In this document: piece after piece, positions 21,897 through 34,795 of the stretch | Position numbering within the stretch: the stretch's first letter is position 1 | How the letters are laid out: every line of letters begins with the position of its first letter | DNA from: Oscheius onirici | Taxonomy: Eukaryota > Nematoda > Chromadorea > Rhabditida > Rhabditidae | NCBI GenBank assembly: GCA_932521025.1 | Contig: OW051471.1 | Span: 7,254,001 to 7,318,000, forward strand | Reading direction: 5' to 3' | DNA: 64,000 nt | Made by a program: the position numbers and the translations under genes | The notes under the pieces: generated by a model | What the model was told of the DNA's origin: nothing | Database searches by the model: none | Seen by the model: only the letters and a program-made list of their open reading frames with translations

Positions 21897-24800
21897 CAAA
21901 ATCGTTATGACTCTATTTGAGTTTGATTACTTCTCTTCTCTTCCACAATTACGCGGTTCTCTGGAGGAAAACAAGCCGAAAATTATAACAGCTGCTTCTC
22001 ATTAGCAGTTTGTTGTCACTCTTTGCAAAGGTTTTCCAAACAAACTTCTTGAAGAAAATCATTTTTTAGCCTTTGAACAGCTGTGAGAGCCCGCCTTGTA
22101 CAGAGTCTTCAAACTTGCAGAAAACACGCGCGTAACCCTCTTGAAAATCAGCCAGAAAAGAGTATCGCGCGATCGCTCTGTTGTCTGACTTTGCTATCAT
22201 CTGTCGCCACTTGAGCTTTGTCCTTCTCCCACGCGCAACTTTCTGCCCAAAACCGCCATGAGCCACACCGGATATCTCTGTTAGCATAGCGGATTTAGTC
22301 CTCTTTTTCCAAACAAACCGTCGACCATTTGCAAAATATATCCAGGAATCACGCGAGTCATTGTGGCAACTCTTTCCGCTCAGAAGTAGCTATTTGGCCA
22401 CCCACACAGACCTTCTTTATTTGACCCGAGCGTGTAGTTTTGCTTCCACCCTCATCATTGGGCTCGTGTTCTACTTCGCATTTCAATGCATAATAATCGT
22501 GTCAGAGAATCAAACATCGTTCATCCTCAAACACTCACTTTCTTCCTCACCTCCCTAAACTATGTATCTTTACGAATAAATTGGCGTAAGTGGGGGAGGT
22601 CATAACTAAAAAAGGAAATGTCGCATTTGCATGTCAGAAATATACGGACGCATAGGACAATTACCCTCAGAACCACGTAAATCTCACTCACTTTCCACCG
22701 TCTTTAATCCAAAATGATCTTCCAACGTTCGCCAATTAGTAGACCAATGGGATCCGCTGACAAAATCGTGATGCTTACGTCGTTAATTGCTTTACATGAG
22801 GGACGAGCGCAATCATACCAATTTGCACTAGCTATACCGCCCAAACTACCTGCAAACTTTAGTCAGTGCGTCAGGAATAAATCTGATTTCTTCTTGCAGA
22901 CTGTGACCAAAACAAATCATCACCCGTTAGGGTCACACTTTACAACTTCAGCCCCGAAGGCGTTTCTTTGTCAAAGAACTTACCCCGCCCGTCACGACAG
23001 CTGATCACATTCTCCTTATGTTAACAGCATCGTTCACAGCTTCTTCACTCCCCCAAAAAAGTTATTGTTCAGACGGATGCCTAGCGTCTTGATGACTGTT
23101 TTACATAGAAATTGGATTATTCTCCACACAGAACTTGGTGTCAACTGCACTCTGTGCAGCTCCTTGCTAATTATAACCCAATTATGGACCAAGAAATGCT
23201 CTTTCTGGCTCTCATATGAAACAGGAAAGACCGCATCTTTCGAAGTCTTTGGCTCGTAATTCTGATCCTACGACCAAACCTTATCTTTATACTCTATCTT
23301 AATGAATAGCATCTAAATGCTTCACAACAATTGTTTTTAATTCAAACCCACTGTCCTGATCCTAACTCACTGGCAACTAGGAAAATAAAAAAATGAAAAA
23401 AAATACATTAGATCTAAAAATAATCTCACCTGACCCTAGACACATCGTAGTTCCTTCTGACCCCTCTTCGCTTCCTCTCAAATTACTCGACGTGCCTCAA
23501 ATTTCCTGCCTGAACTCGGCCCTTGGCCTCAGGAAATCGGTAAAAATTCAATTGAGCCGGTGCAAAGAAGTCACTTCTTTTGCAAGTCACTCACGTTCGT
23601 CCTCGTGGCCGCCCCCGTCAAACTGGGAATTCCCTTTCTCTGATTGAATCGCTTATGGCCCAGTCTGGGCTCGCTGGGTGGGCATTTTGAGTTTCTCTCC
23701 GTTAAAATGTTCGACATTGACACAACTGACTAATGTTCTCGGCTATTCAAATAACTGCCCAATGTGATCAAAAATTACAACGAATTGTTTCCTGGGCCAA
23801 AAGTCAGTTGAAAAGCTAAAAACTGATCGACCATTAGACTTCTGCAACATTGTCTGTCAGTGTTCTATCACAAGTGTCTATCGCCCCGAAGTCCAATTAA
23901 CTTTCATTTCATGAAGAGGACAGGAAGCCTGTTCTAGTGTTCTCCGTGGCTTTGATCTTGGGCAAAACCTCTGTAATGAGAGCATCGAGACAATTATTTT
24001 CTGTATCTGTGCCTTCTTTGCACGTTTCTTTTTCGTGTAATTTACAGCAACATGACACTTAGTGTCTTTTTTTTCGGAACATAAGAATTCTTGTCCCGTG
24101 CTATAAGTAATAGAGGCATAACAGGTTTAGCATATAATTATGGCTAAACTCAATTTTGCCCTAATTTAATATCTTTGTTTTGACAACATGTGTTTGTTTT
24201 CCGACTTTCCCCATTTTATTGTGCTTCTCTGCGTGATTAATCTGAACTTTTTGTCACGCTCATTGTCCTCCCGAAAAGAACGAAAAGTCTCCAAAAACGT
24301 AATCGGTGACAAGAACTTTTCTCCTTTTTCTGGAAACCCAAGTATCATGTCCGAGTATCATGTAACGTACACCTGTTGTCGATTCAACTCGTCTTGTTCC
24401 ACATGTTGTACCTATTCTGAATAATAAGGTTTTTACTGACTTTTTCCCTGATGAAACACGTGCCATTTCAGAGCTCCCCGCTAGTTTAACTAGCCTGATC
24501 AAATAGAAGAAACACCGTCCCGGAGAGTCTTTTTGTGCAGCATTCCAACTTTTACAAATTTAACTCTTTTGTTAGAGTTATTTGATGTTCCCAACCTAAC
24601 TCGTTCGTCTAACTTTTTGCAACTGACCATCCATCTCTCCGCGTTATCCCATTGAATTCTCTCCACTCAACTTGTTAACTTTTTGCTACTTTTTGAAACT
24701 TTAGAGGATAGGGATCACATTCAGAGGTTCTATCCCAAGTAGCAAAACTATACGTCAGTTTTCCGATTAATAAAAGTTCTATAAAAACTACAAAGTCGAA

Positions 24801-24990
24801 CTCATGAAAAGTGTTTCCAGAATATCAATGAATTTCCAAATTGAAATATTTTGAGCCTTTTCGAGACAGACCACTCGCCATTATTCAATGGTCCCTTATC
24901 CCTAGAAAAAGTGACAGGCACATGTGTCCCACTTTGAACACTGACCAGTCTTCTCAATCTTTTCGTGTTCTCGGAACAGAAAGTTTTCAG

Positions 24991-27070
24991 ATGAATGAGA
25001 CAGACCTGCCTCCGGTTCCTTATGAAGCTGTTCAGCCACTCACACCCTTCATGAAGGTTGGTTACGCGTGTTTTATAGTATTATCAAACCTCAGAATTGC
25101 TTAGAAATACATAACCTTTCAGATCTTATGCATTTGTTTCTATTCCATGCTGTGCATTTGCTCCGTCTACGGAAATGTTTTAGTCATTTTGGTAATTGTC
25201 ACTTTCCGGAGGTTACGAACAGCAACAAACATACTCATCCTCAATCTGGCTATCGGTAAGTCTATCATCTTTGCTAGCAAAGCCAAATATTTTAGCCGAT
25301 CTTTTGATATCAGTCTTTTGTATGCCTTTTTCCTACTGGGCCGTACTCATTTTCGACGATCAGCGATGGATCTTCGGCGAATTCATGTGCTCCTTACTGT
25401 CGTTTCTCCAAGGAGTGGCAGTTTTTCTCTCATCGTGGACACTCGTGGTCATAAGGTTTGATGAACTCTACAAAACGAAAATATTAAATTCAGTTTTGAT
25501 CGCTGGGTCGCCATCATGTTCGTTCTGTCTCCAAGTGTGAGACTAACTCGAAGAAGAGCAACCTATCTAGTTCTGGCTACTTGGTGCTTCAGTGTGGTCA
25601 TGGCTCTTCCCCTTTTCATTGTCACACAATCGACACAGTTGGGAGAGAATGGGCCGTGGAGTTGTGGAGAAGACTGGCAATACTTTAGCAATGCAACACA
25701 GGTGAGTCAATTGAGTGTTGTGAAATGAACATATATTTGCAGCTCCAATCCTACTACAACACGGCTGTTTTGGTGTTGCAATACGTCGTTCCTCAGACAG
25801 TACTCATCATCACCTACACTTTCATCGGAATGAAAATGTGGAACAGTCGGATTCCGAGCAGTCTTTCGACCAAGAAGATTATTAACGAGAGACATGAAAG
25901 TGTCAAGAAGGTATAATCACCAACATTTCTCCCATCCAGATCCATTGCAGCTGATCCCGATGGTTATTCTCATCTCGGCTCTGTTTGCTCTCTGCTGGCT
26001 GCCACTGCTTCTCTTGATAAACGTCATTGTTGTCTACTGGGAGGGAGCTGCCTCTTGGTCATACATTCTCTATGCTTGGTAAGCTTCCGGGAAATGGGAT
26101 AAACAATGAACCATCAGGTGGTTCGCCCATGGCTTGGCCATGCTTCATTCCATTGTGAATCCTATCGTCTACTACATGAGAAATGCTCGTTTTCGCGAAG
26201 GATTCCACTACTTCTCGAGATTCCTTCCATGGGTTCATTTCACCGGATTCAAGTTACTCTCTGAAAACAACAACCGAAGGTATTGAATCGAAATAAAAAA
26301 AAACAAATGACTTTCAGTTGCCGAGCGAGTTCGAAAAATGGCGTTGTGCCAGGTACCTTCTCCACTTCGGTAAGTTTTGTTCTTGCTTCTAGTTCGTTGA
26401 AGAGTACAGAACAATAAGTTTAGTTCAAAAACCCACCCCAGGAAATTATTCTTGAAGAAAAAGGTACTTTATTAGGTTGATTGCTGTGAAATGTGATGTA
26501 TCAGTGAAGAGACTAAAAATTTCCCCGAGGTTCGAAAGTCCCACCTAAGAATCTCTTTTGTTTGCCAAGTGATCGTATCCTGTCAAATTGTCTTTGCTGT
26601 TTACAGTCGGTCTGTAAAAAAAGACAAATGGAAACTTTTTGATCCCCCGGTTTGAACGGAGATCACAAAACTTTTTTTAACTCGTTCAAACCAAATCTTT
26701 CAGACTCGTGAATCTCGCAAAGCTATGAACGTCGAGATTCGTCCTCTACTGGTAACCGAAAAGCTCCCGAAGACGATGGTCTGATCTTCCTTCTCTTCTT
26801 TTTCATCGAATTGACATTCTAATTACGTGTAAAGTCTCCCTCTCCCTCTAGGAAAATGGTCTTTTAACCAACTCCCGACTCATTCCATCGAACTGGGAGA
26901 CGATCAGTGTACGTGTGCTCGTTGATGTATTATTTTGGTCTTATAAAGTCTGTACAGTTTCTCCAAACCTCGAGAATATTGATCTGCTAGTGAGAGAGAT
27001 CGAAATAGACTCGAGATTCGAAGTGCAGCCGACAGCTGGAGGTAAACAAACCAAGAGGGTTACGGTATGA
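24991..27070 (+). CDS. rhodopsin-family GPCR, neuropeptide-receptor type
   Basis: Seven-transmembrane receptor of the NPY/RFamide/tachykinin-like group. Exons: 24991-25056, 25123-25255, 25296-25455, 25494-25701, 25743-25910, 25951-26078, 26118-26279, 26318-26369, 26704-26751, 26852-26906, 26958-27070. Landmarks: TM1 YGNVLVILVIV; TM2 NILILNLAIADLL; TM3 end FDRW (DRY changed to DRW); TM5 VVPQTVLIITY; TM6 FALCWLP; TM7 NPIVYY. A conserved extracellular cysteine pair is present (EFMCSLL and WSCGEDW). The ATG directly follows GTTTTCAG, so a trans-spliced start is likely. If the GTAACC donor at 26752 is not used, the protein ends at TGA 26782-26784 instead, giving an alternative tail. Ligand cannot be predicted. 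Confidence 0.88.
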
Positions 27071-29115
27071 GATGGAATAGAAGCAGAGGAAGATGTTTTT
27101 CTCCCTGACGTCACAATTTGTTTCAATGATTTTAATTCCCTTAACCTACTCAAAACAAAGTCTGTTGTGCCTATAAACCTCTTCGTGCGTAAACTGCTTA
27201 GAAAAACAAGGTCATTGAAGACACAATGGCTCCGAATGTCACCAAGAACAACAATCTATAAGCTCTAGTTCCTCTGTTTTTGTCGCTTCTAATAATTTGC
27301 GTTTATAGCTTCGCAACATTCAGTTTATTCGATTAGCCCCTTCAGTTCCCCCTCATAAACACTGCCTTTCTTTATAATATCTCTGGCCAGTTTATTTTAA
27401 ATCTTACAACCAAGCTTACAACCACGTGGTGTTAGTCTAGTCCGGGATCAGAACTAATTCCGCTAGTGTTTTGATTACTCATAGACCATCTCTCAGAAAG
27501 TTTATCCAAAGTTTAAGAAACACTTATCTCAGGATCATCGTTATACGCTTCCGAGTACAGTTTAGGAAAAACCACCCACTATTTGAGATTACGTCGAGTC
27601 GAAATCCAAAGCTGGTACTATTCCCACGCTCAGTCCAACAAAAATCTCACGATTTCAATCTTTGCGAAATGTGTCTAATCGCAAGCTCTGCAAGCACTAA
27701 TCCTAACTTTTCCCTCTTACCTATCATGTCGTCATCCTGTTTCTCGGTTGTTGTAATATTAGGGTCCCGGTAATAGATAGAGTAAGACGGAAATTGGATT
27801 CGACCGATCCGGAAGATAGGCTTTCAGTAGAAGACACCCACCTGGTAGGTCGGCCGGACGTGCGAATGATATCCGATAGGCCCGCGCACTGCGAGGCGTG
27901 GTTACGGTAAGGTTTGACGGGAGTGAAACGTCAAAGTCAAGTGTTTATGCAGGTGGATTAGCTGCACCCTGGCTCCTTTGCACTTACCGCTTTGACAGGA
28001 GAGGAAATTGACCGCTTTCGGTTCTCAGTACAAATAAATGTTGAAGGTGGACACATGTTTTCAAAGAAAATTTCAAAGACCGGCTCACCTATGAAACATT
28101 CCTTAATTCAACGAAACATTGACGTGATTTTGGTCATTTTGAATGCTAATGCGTTAACGCAATCTCGAAGGCCACATTTGCACCTACACACACTTTTAAG
28201 ATGCGTAGGACATCACATCAAAAATCAGATATTCGACTAATTCGTCTGCAGCAATAATGTATATATTTACGGTGCTCCTCATTACGTTACGCCTATTTGA
28301 ATGGAAATATCCTTTTTGACGAGAAACAAACACCTTCCTCATTGCCATTTTACTGCCTCAATTTGCGAACAATTCTGGTTATGACGTTGTTTGGGAACAA
28401 CAATTTCCTTGTAGGCTAGACTTATCCAATTGGCTTTTACAGTACATTTTGGATAAATACCGGTGGCAATAAGATATCGGTTTCGACCGGCCATTCGTGG
28501 TTATATAATAGGGCACTCGAGTATGGTCAAGTGCTCCTAAGCGAGACATTGTGGCTCCAGTACCTAAACTTTCACCAACAAATTAACATATGGTCTTTCA
28601 CACGATTTCATCAAATTTCATGATATTTCCATGACGTTCGTTATCGAACTCACAATCCGACGCAGTACTATTCGTTTTTATGTTTACAGCTAATCTCAAC
28701 GGATCTTTTTCCAGCAACCATTCAGTTTTAGACACAGAGTGACTTCGGGAGTTATGCCCTTCTTCTCGCTTTTCCTCTGACTTTTGTGAAAACATTCTCT
28801 TCAAACTCTGACACACGCATCATCGTCTTTTCAGTATTCATAGAGCATCCTGACAGGAGAACATTTTAGTCTTTCTCCCAGTTCTGGAAAAAAATAATCT
28901 TGCTGACCTCATTTCCACATCATAAACTTTTAAACGAATCACTAACAAAATGTTACTCGATTATCGGAGACCCCGACCTGGCCAACTAAACCCGCCCCTC
29001 GATCAGCTTTCGTTCCATAGAAGGGTTCTACTTGTGCCTCTTTGTTTCCTAACAAACTAGTCTGTTCTTTGTTAGTTTTCTTTGATCTTGTACTCTTTCA
29101 AAAGAGCAATTTCAG
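27071..29115. other. 2 kb without a recognisable gene
   Basis: No exon chain, RNA gene or repeat was recognised. It should contain the promoter of the peptide gene at 29116. Confidence 0.4.
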
Positions 29116-29562
29116 ATGTCCACTGTGTCCTCGATCTTGGCTCTTGTTATGGCTTTTGTGTTTTTGATCTGTCGAGTCTCCACGATGCCTCTCTACTTCG
29201 ATGAGGGGTGAGCACGTCTTTTGTTACAGGATAAGAATTCTTTCTGTGTAGCGATAGGAGAACAAGTCTCTTGTACAAGTGTCACTTTTTTCGCATAACA
29301 AGGTCAGCCAGCTGGTTAACCAATTTTAGCGGCGGCGTGCGTACCCACTGTTCTTTAATAACTTCTGTATATCCGTTAACTCGATAAAGAACATTTGGCC
29401 GGCTAAGAAAACGTTCAGTGACATTTCTCTCACAAGTTGATTTGTTTCAGTGATCGCGAATGGTACTACATGGTTGAAAAGAAGGCTCCGTCTTACGTGC
29501 AGTTCGAAGAAAATCAAGCGTCCAATCCCGCCTGGTACCCACTGACTGTAATCCGTGGCTAA
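29116..29562 (+). CDS. short secreted peptide precursor with dibasic site and C-terminal Gly (putative amidated neuropeptide)
   Basis: Two exons, 29116-29207 and 29451-29562, 68 codons. Signal peptide MSTVSSILALVMAFVFLICR, then an acidic spacer LYFDEGDREWYYMVE, a KK cleavage site, and a final peptide starting APSYVQFEENQ and ending AWYPLTVIR-G before TAA. Terminal glycine is the usual amide donor, so the mature product would be about 24 residues ending TVIR-amide. The ATG directly follows GCAATTTCAG (trans-splice type acceptor). The precursor yields a single peptide, unlike most multi-copy flp or nlp precursors. I do not recognise the family. Confidence 0.68.
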
Positions 29563-30102
29563 CGTTCCAATGAATATTTGCTCACTATCGGGCAACAGCA
29601 AACGTTATCGACATTTTCTTGGGATCAAGAACTTCCGCGACTAAAAAGTGCACCGATTGCTCTGAGTGGGAGGATTGCGTAGAGTGATTGTTCGATCATG
29701 CAAATCACATATTGATTTACATATTTGATGGAGTGGCAAACATGAAGTAGACTTTGTTCTTCTAAACACAAAATACGAGGAGCGCAGAAAAGAAAGCGTC
29801 TGCAACGAGGCGTGCAAACTTGTAGTCGAGAAAACAAAGAAGTTTTCCTTGAAAACAAGTACATGCCATACACCCACTGCCTACAAATTTTAGTTGAACT
29901 CTCAGAAACAAAATGTTAAATCTGGTCAACTGAACCCACATTTTGCTTTTTGTCGTCCTTTCTTTTCTTATTCGTTACCGCCGTCTTTTGATGGCAACAC
30001 CCCGTCCTGAAAAGTGAAAAATGCGCCTCTATACTCCCAGAAAAACCAAAGCTGCATAATTTTATACAGTACCAGTACAAAAAAGTAAAAGCTTGACGAC
30101 AA
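29563..30102. other. 540 nt between peptide gene and carbonic anhydrase
   Basis: Three-prime regions of two convergent genes; nothing else seen. Confidence 0.4.
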
Positions 30103-31545
30103 TTAGAGCTCGAAAGAGCTGGTTACGGGGCTAGTGACATTCTGTGTCGGCCTGTCATTCCCCCGATTGAACAGTTGAATCAGAATGTCGAGTTGTTCTT
30201 GGCTTATGGTGATCGGTGTTTTGAAGACGGTCCATTCGACGCAGGAACTGTAGTTTGGAGTGGTCAGAGAGCCGGTGTATGTGAAGTAGTCTCTGATTTC
30301 TAGAGAATGGGATTGTCTGAAAATAAAACTTGTCATACTTGGTAACAGTTGAGAAATGTCGATATCGTTCAGTTCCTCCTTCTCAATTGTGATCGGAGCC
30401 GTTATTGGCAAGTGTTCTTTCAAAGCTTCTGTTATCTTGCCAAATTCTAGGTTTGCTTCCCCGATCTGAACATATTTTAGGAAACTGATAGAAACTACCT
30501 GAACAAAGACTCCAAGCACTGCTATTCCATCTGGCTTGCCCTGGGCATTAGAGAAGAGACCATATTTTGGATTCCAGAATACTAGGTGAATCTACAACTG
30601 GAACTGATAGAGAATTCAATAAAAGTCTACTTCAGCCGCATATTTGTTGCCATTAAGGGTGTGTTCTGATCCCATATTCGGCCTTTTCGACGGATCGCTC
30701 CAATGAGCGTGAACGTTAAACAGCTGGAATTCTCCGTCTAAATGAGATGCTGTCATGACTGAAAGCAAACAGTTTTCCATCTGTTGATAAACTAACGACT
30801 TTGGACGGCAAAAATGTCTGGGTCCATGTAAATTTGAAAGCCATGGCTGTCGGGAGCCACGTGCATTTCAGTCGCATCCTGAAAAAACATGTTTTCCGTA
30901 ATCGGTTCAAACACTAACGCCAATGACATAGTTGAAGTCTACCGTAGTATTGGAAAGACTCGGATCGTATTTGACATCGAGGTTGTCGAAATCGATGGGA
31001 GATTGCTGGAGACTGGCAGGAACTGAGGCATGTATTTTGAGCCTAATGAATAGACCTACTGTGAAAACAAGTGACACTCGTAACGTAGTAGTCTCGTCTT
31101 CTGTAAGTGTACTTCCAGCCGCCACTCGTACAGTTCAAATGACTGAAACTAGTTTTGGAATTTGTTGTGAACTCACTTCAACTGTGATGCTCTGATTGTC
31201 AGCGGTTCCAGCTCGTGTTGAATGTGGTTCAAACGAACATAACGTGTGCCATTTATTGCGGCACAATTGACATGGGCCTTGATCAATAAAAGTTGGTGAT
31301 TCTCTAGTTTCGTACCTGCATACATCCGCCAATTTTAGGGTAGTTCACAGTAGTCTTTAGACATTTTGAGCAGCTTGAATGATAGGGACAGTTGTTAGAA
31401 ACTAACGTTTGAGGACAAACAGCACACGACAAAAGATCTAAAGATTTTTGTTTGCAACATTTTCATAGACTCTACCGTATCCTGGATGACAAGTTAGTAT
31501 TCTAGCTACGGTTATTAATAAGAGATTACACTGGAAGAGCTTCAT
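30103..31545 (-). CDS. secreted alpha-carbonic anhydrase with Cys-rich N-terminal extension
   Basis: Reversible hydration of CO2, outside the cell or in the secretory path. Signal peptide MKLFQCNLLLITVARILTC at 31545. The first part is Cys-rich (LLSCAVCPQT, SSCSKCLKTT, PCQLCRNKWHTLC), followed by the catalytic domain: QSPIDFDNLDV, zinc ligands in FNVHAHW and AEIHLVFWN, the gate SEHT, GIAVLGVFVQ, IRDYFTYTGSLTTP and VFKTPITISQEQ. All three zinc histidines and the LTTP threonine are present, so it should be active. After LTTP the usual PxCSE is NYSSCVE. The tail is short (SPVTSSFEL). Exons were linked by phase; the intron at about 30320-30360 is only 39 nt. Joining of the Cys-rich part to the enzyme domain is less certain than the enzyme domain itself. 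Confidence 0.82.
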
Positions 31546-32071
31546 AGTGATCTGCACCGAGCAGCTAACAAAATGACACAAACCGGGACAGCGGAAGAGT
31601 TTAGTCTCGGCTGCCGGGAACGCACAATGCACAAAATGTAAATCAAGGTGAGGATTATCGACACTGAACCTTGCACTCTCATCCATGTAAATCAAAATGT
31701 TGCACAGCATGTGAACTGTGACACTCTTCCTGCTTCAAGCAGTTTCTTTGCCTCTCGCTAATTTATAATTAACAAAACCACTTGTCGCACACATCATTGA
31801 TTGATAAAGAATAGATGTAAGTTCTATGTAAACTGTCCGTGCTGCTGTGACGATGGATTCATGTTGGAAACACTTTGAGCTGACATCAAAGAGTTAGGAT
31901 AAGCAGTTCATCTAATTAAAAAGTTTCTATAATACAGTTCGGAACGCTTACCATCTCTGGCGTTCCATCTGTGATCAGTGAAACGGTTACCAGGTTAGGA
32001 GTTTTTTTTGTGCAGACAGTGGGTAGTTGAATGAACCCGACTGAACATCAAGCAACCATAACACTTCTACT
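31546..32071. other. intergenic, carbonic anhydrase promoter side
   Basis: About 525 nt between two minus-strand genes; no gene or clear TATA box recognised. A possible acceptor (GGTGCAG) lies 6 nt before the carbonic anhydrase ATG. Confidence 0.35.
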
Positions 32072-34255
32072 TTATTCAACAAGAATCTCCTCTAATTCTT
32101 TTCGCTTTTCTTCGACTCGTCTCCTCAAAGAATCAATTTCGTCAATCCTTTCTCCGCGAATGTTTGTAGTCAGAGGGACAACCGACTGTGCTTTCGCGAT
32201 GGCTGCTTCTCGTCGGATCAAAGACAACTGCAGTTCCTGAACATAAACGTGGGTAGAACAAAACAAAGAAAATACCCGTTGAAGTTGAGCAATCGTTCGA
32301 TTTAACACAGATTCTTCGTTTTTGAGCTGTTTGATCTCTTTCCGCAGATCTGCACTGTCCTCCGTCGGTGAAAGTTTCCTTTTGTGAATAAGACCCTCAT
32401 ACCTCGAGTTAAGACTATACAGGGTGTCTCTAACAATAAGATAATATCAGCCAATTCAATTGAGTACAAACCTCAAAGTTTGCAGTTTCTTCTGTTCTTG
32501 TTGATTAGAAAGTTCGAGTCGTTCCACTATTTGTTCCAGTTCAGCTTCCTTCTTCTCAAGAAACGTTCTGGCATTCTCGTCTTCTCGACTAACATTCACC
32601 GTGTTCACTCTATGTACTTCTGAATAATGATTACTATTCTTAGCTAGGATTCCTACCTTTTTCAGGAATGTCTCCGTCAATTCGTTTTACTTGATTGGAA
32701 ACCTCTTCAAGAGCTCTTCTCTGTTGTTCCAATTCGTCTTGCATCTCATCGTTCTTCTCCATCAGCTTTGAAAGTCGTACTTTCAAGGCAGTTTCTCGTC
32801 TTGTCGCTCCAATCAATTCCTTCTTCAGTTCTGACAAACGAACATCTTCTCCTATGTTCTGCCTCTGATCTATTCTATTTCTCTTGTACTTGAGTTTCTG
32901 AACAGTATTTGTCAAGAACTTGTCCTAAACATACCTTGTTTCCATAATTTCCAAATAGATCGTCGATCTCCTTCTCTCTTTGAGAAAACTTGTCTTTCAA
33001 CAGTTTCTTCTGTTCTTGGTAGACAAGACTTTCCGGACTAAAGGCTCTCTCAACCTTGTCCGCCTTGAGAAGTTTCAACTCCTCATATTTTGGAAGAATG
33101 TTCTCGTATTTCTAAGAAAGAAATGAAACAGACAAAATATACCTACCTCTTTCAAATCGGCATTAGCCCTTTCCAACTTTTGTACTTCTAGTCGTTGTTT
33201 CTTCGCTTCAATCTGCACTCTGTCACTTTCGTTTTTCAGCAAATTGTGCAATAAAGCTCTGTTGTGTTTAACAGACTGAAAGCACGTTAATATTATAAAC
33301 AAACGCGAGGACCTTGTTCTTTCTGTCCTCCTTCACTTCTCCATTTTCTTCGTTGTTTAGATGTCTCAACGTACTCTCAAACTCATCGACTGCATCGATT
33401 CTCTCCCTTACAAAAATTCCAACTTTTCGACCGAGCGACTCTGACTGGCTCTGCTGCTTTCTCAAAAGAATTCATTGAGAAAGTCAGCTGAAAAGGACCT
33501 GATTTCTTCCATAATGTTCTCCTCAATCCGTCGAAGGGCCGCTTCGACGAAACGTGTGTCTTTTCTAAGACGCCGTATGGTACTGTCCTAAATGTCTTAG
33601 TTGACTGTAAATATCTACTTTAGAACCTGAGCAGCTTTCTTTTGTTCGAGTTGTTCCAAATTCTGTTCCATTTTGTGCGAAACTTGTTGATAGGCCTTCT
33701 TTTCTCCCGAGAGTTCAACTCCCTTCATCGCTTGTTCCAGTTCTCTCACCTCAACTGTCATCTGGTCCAGTTCTTTTCTTAGTTTGTCGTCTAAACAACT
33801 CTTAACTCTCCCTCTGTCTCTATTTGTGTTTTCTATTAAAAAAGACTCACTTTCAATTTCGGTTCTCTTGGCTTCCTGTTCGTCTTCAATCAGCTGTCGA
33901 TGAATGTCCTCGCGTCTTTTTCTTCTGCGTTCGTGTTCTTCAGACAGGCGTTCCAATGCGTTTTCGTGACTTTGAGCCTCATGAACAGCCAATTCTTTCT
34001 GTTTTTCAATGGCCTTTTCTTGAGATTCACTTCTCTGTACGACTTCTGTCAAATCTTTTATTTTCTTCTTCTGGAAATGTTCTAATGTTTTTAGTAAAAA
34101 AAACTTTACCAAATTGGTTATTTCCTCATCGAGAGCGACCTCCACTTTTTGTAAATGACTTTCCACATCCTGTTCGTATTTCCGTTGACGCTGAAACGAG
34201 ATTTCCTAAATCAGAATGATTAGTAAAAAAAACCAACCTCATGGCTGCGATCCAT
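32072..34255 (-). CDS. long coiled-coil protein
   Basis: Begins MDRSHEE at 34255 and ends RRVEEKRKELEEILVE with TAA at 32072; the stop overlaps an AATAAA sequence. About ten exons, mostly separated by 35-60-nt introns, encode roughly 600 residues that are almost entirely charged heptad-type helix: QRKYEQDVESHLQKVEV, KKKIKDLTEVVQRSESQEK, EEHERRRKRREDIHRQL, KKLLKDKFSQREKEIDDL, LSELKKELIGATRRE, FLEKKEAELEQIVERL. No motor, kinase or SMC head motif is seen and no signal peptide. A cytoskeletal, centrosomal or ciliary scaffold is possible, but low-complexity coiled coils cannot be assigned by eye. Same strand as the carbonic anhydrase, 527 nt away. Confidence 0.75.
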
Positions 34256-34795
34256 ATTGTTAGAGGGAACTAATGTCTAGACGGAAGTCGGTCCTCTGTA
34301 CGCCTCAACGAACAAATATTTCTAGAAATGTTGTGTAAAGTCAAATATAATAAGAACAAAGCATCTAACAAATTCAGAAAGACCACGCGTTGCAAGGCAA
34401 CTGTGCTCTTTTTAGGCTCACATGATAGGCTTTCGTGAGATGCATTTTCTTTCTCCCGTTAGCTATATCTTGCATCTCTTGAATCGCAACAGTTTACACT
34501 AAGTTACTGTGTTTTTGATATTTGTCACTCACGTTTCTAAACAGTTGAAAACTCAGTTGTTGTTTGATCCCTGTTACAATTCATTTAGTTCACAAACCAA
34601 TAGACGTTTTCGCTTAATCTAACCCTGTTCCTTTTGATAAAACCATAGAAAAATGTACGGAGTAAGTGTTCATTTCACAATTCAGAATGTACGCGAGATC
34701 AGTTGGTTACCAGCACAAAATCACATTGGTAAGATTTGGGAGAGTCTGGAAACCCGGAGAAAAGTAGGGTAATGTCTATACAAAACGAAAAAGTT
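34256..34795. other. intergenic
   Basis: 540 nt between the coiled-coil gene start and the chemoreceptor stop; nothing recognised. Confidence 0.35.

Larger units (their letters stand above)
18176..24990. other. 6.8 kb gene-poor region
   Basis: Apart from the inverted-repeat element at 20713-21896 I find no supported gene. Several open frames of 60-120 codons exist (the longest on the minus strand at 19161-19529), but none has family resemblance, signal peptide or a convincing chain of phase-matched exons. A TATA-like TATAAAAA lies at 24780-24787, about 205 nt before the GPCR start. Confidence 0.4.

Noticed and set aside
26704-26784. GPCR ending at TGA 26782 as the only C terminus
   Set aside because: Using the GTAACC donor at 26752 adds two phase-matched exons with coding character; the short form is kept only as a possible isoform.
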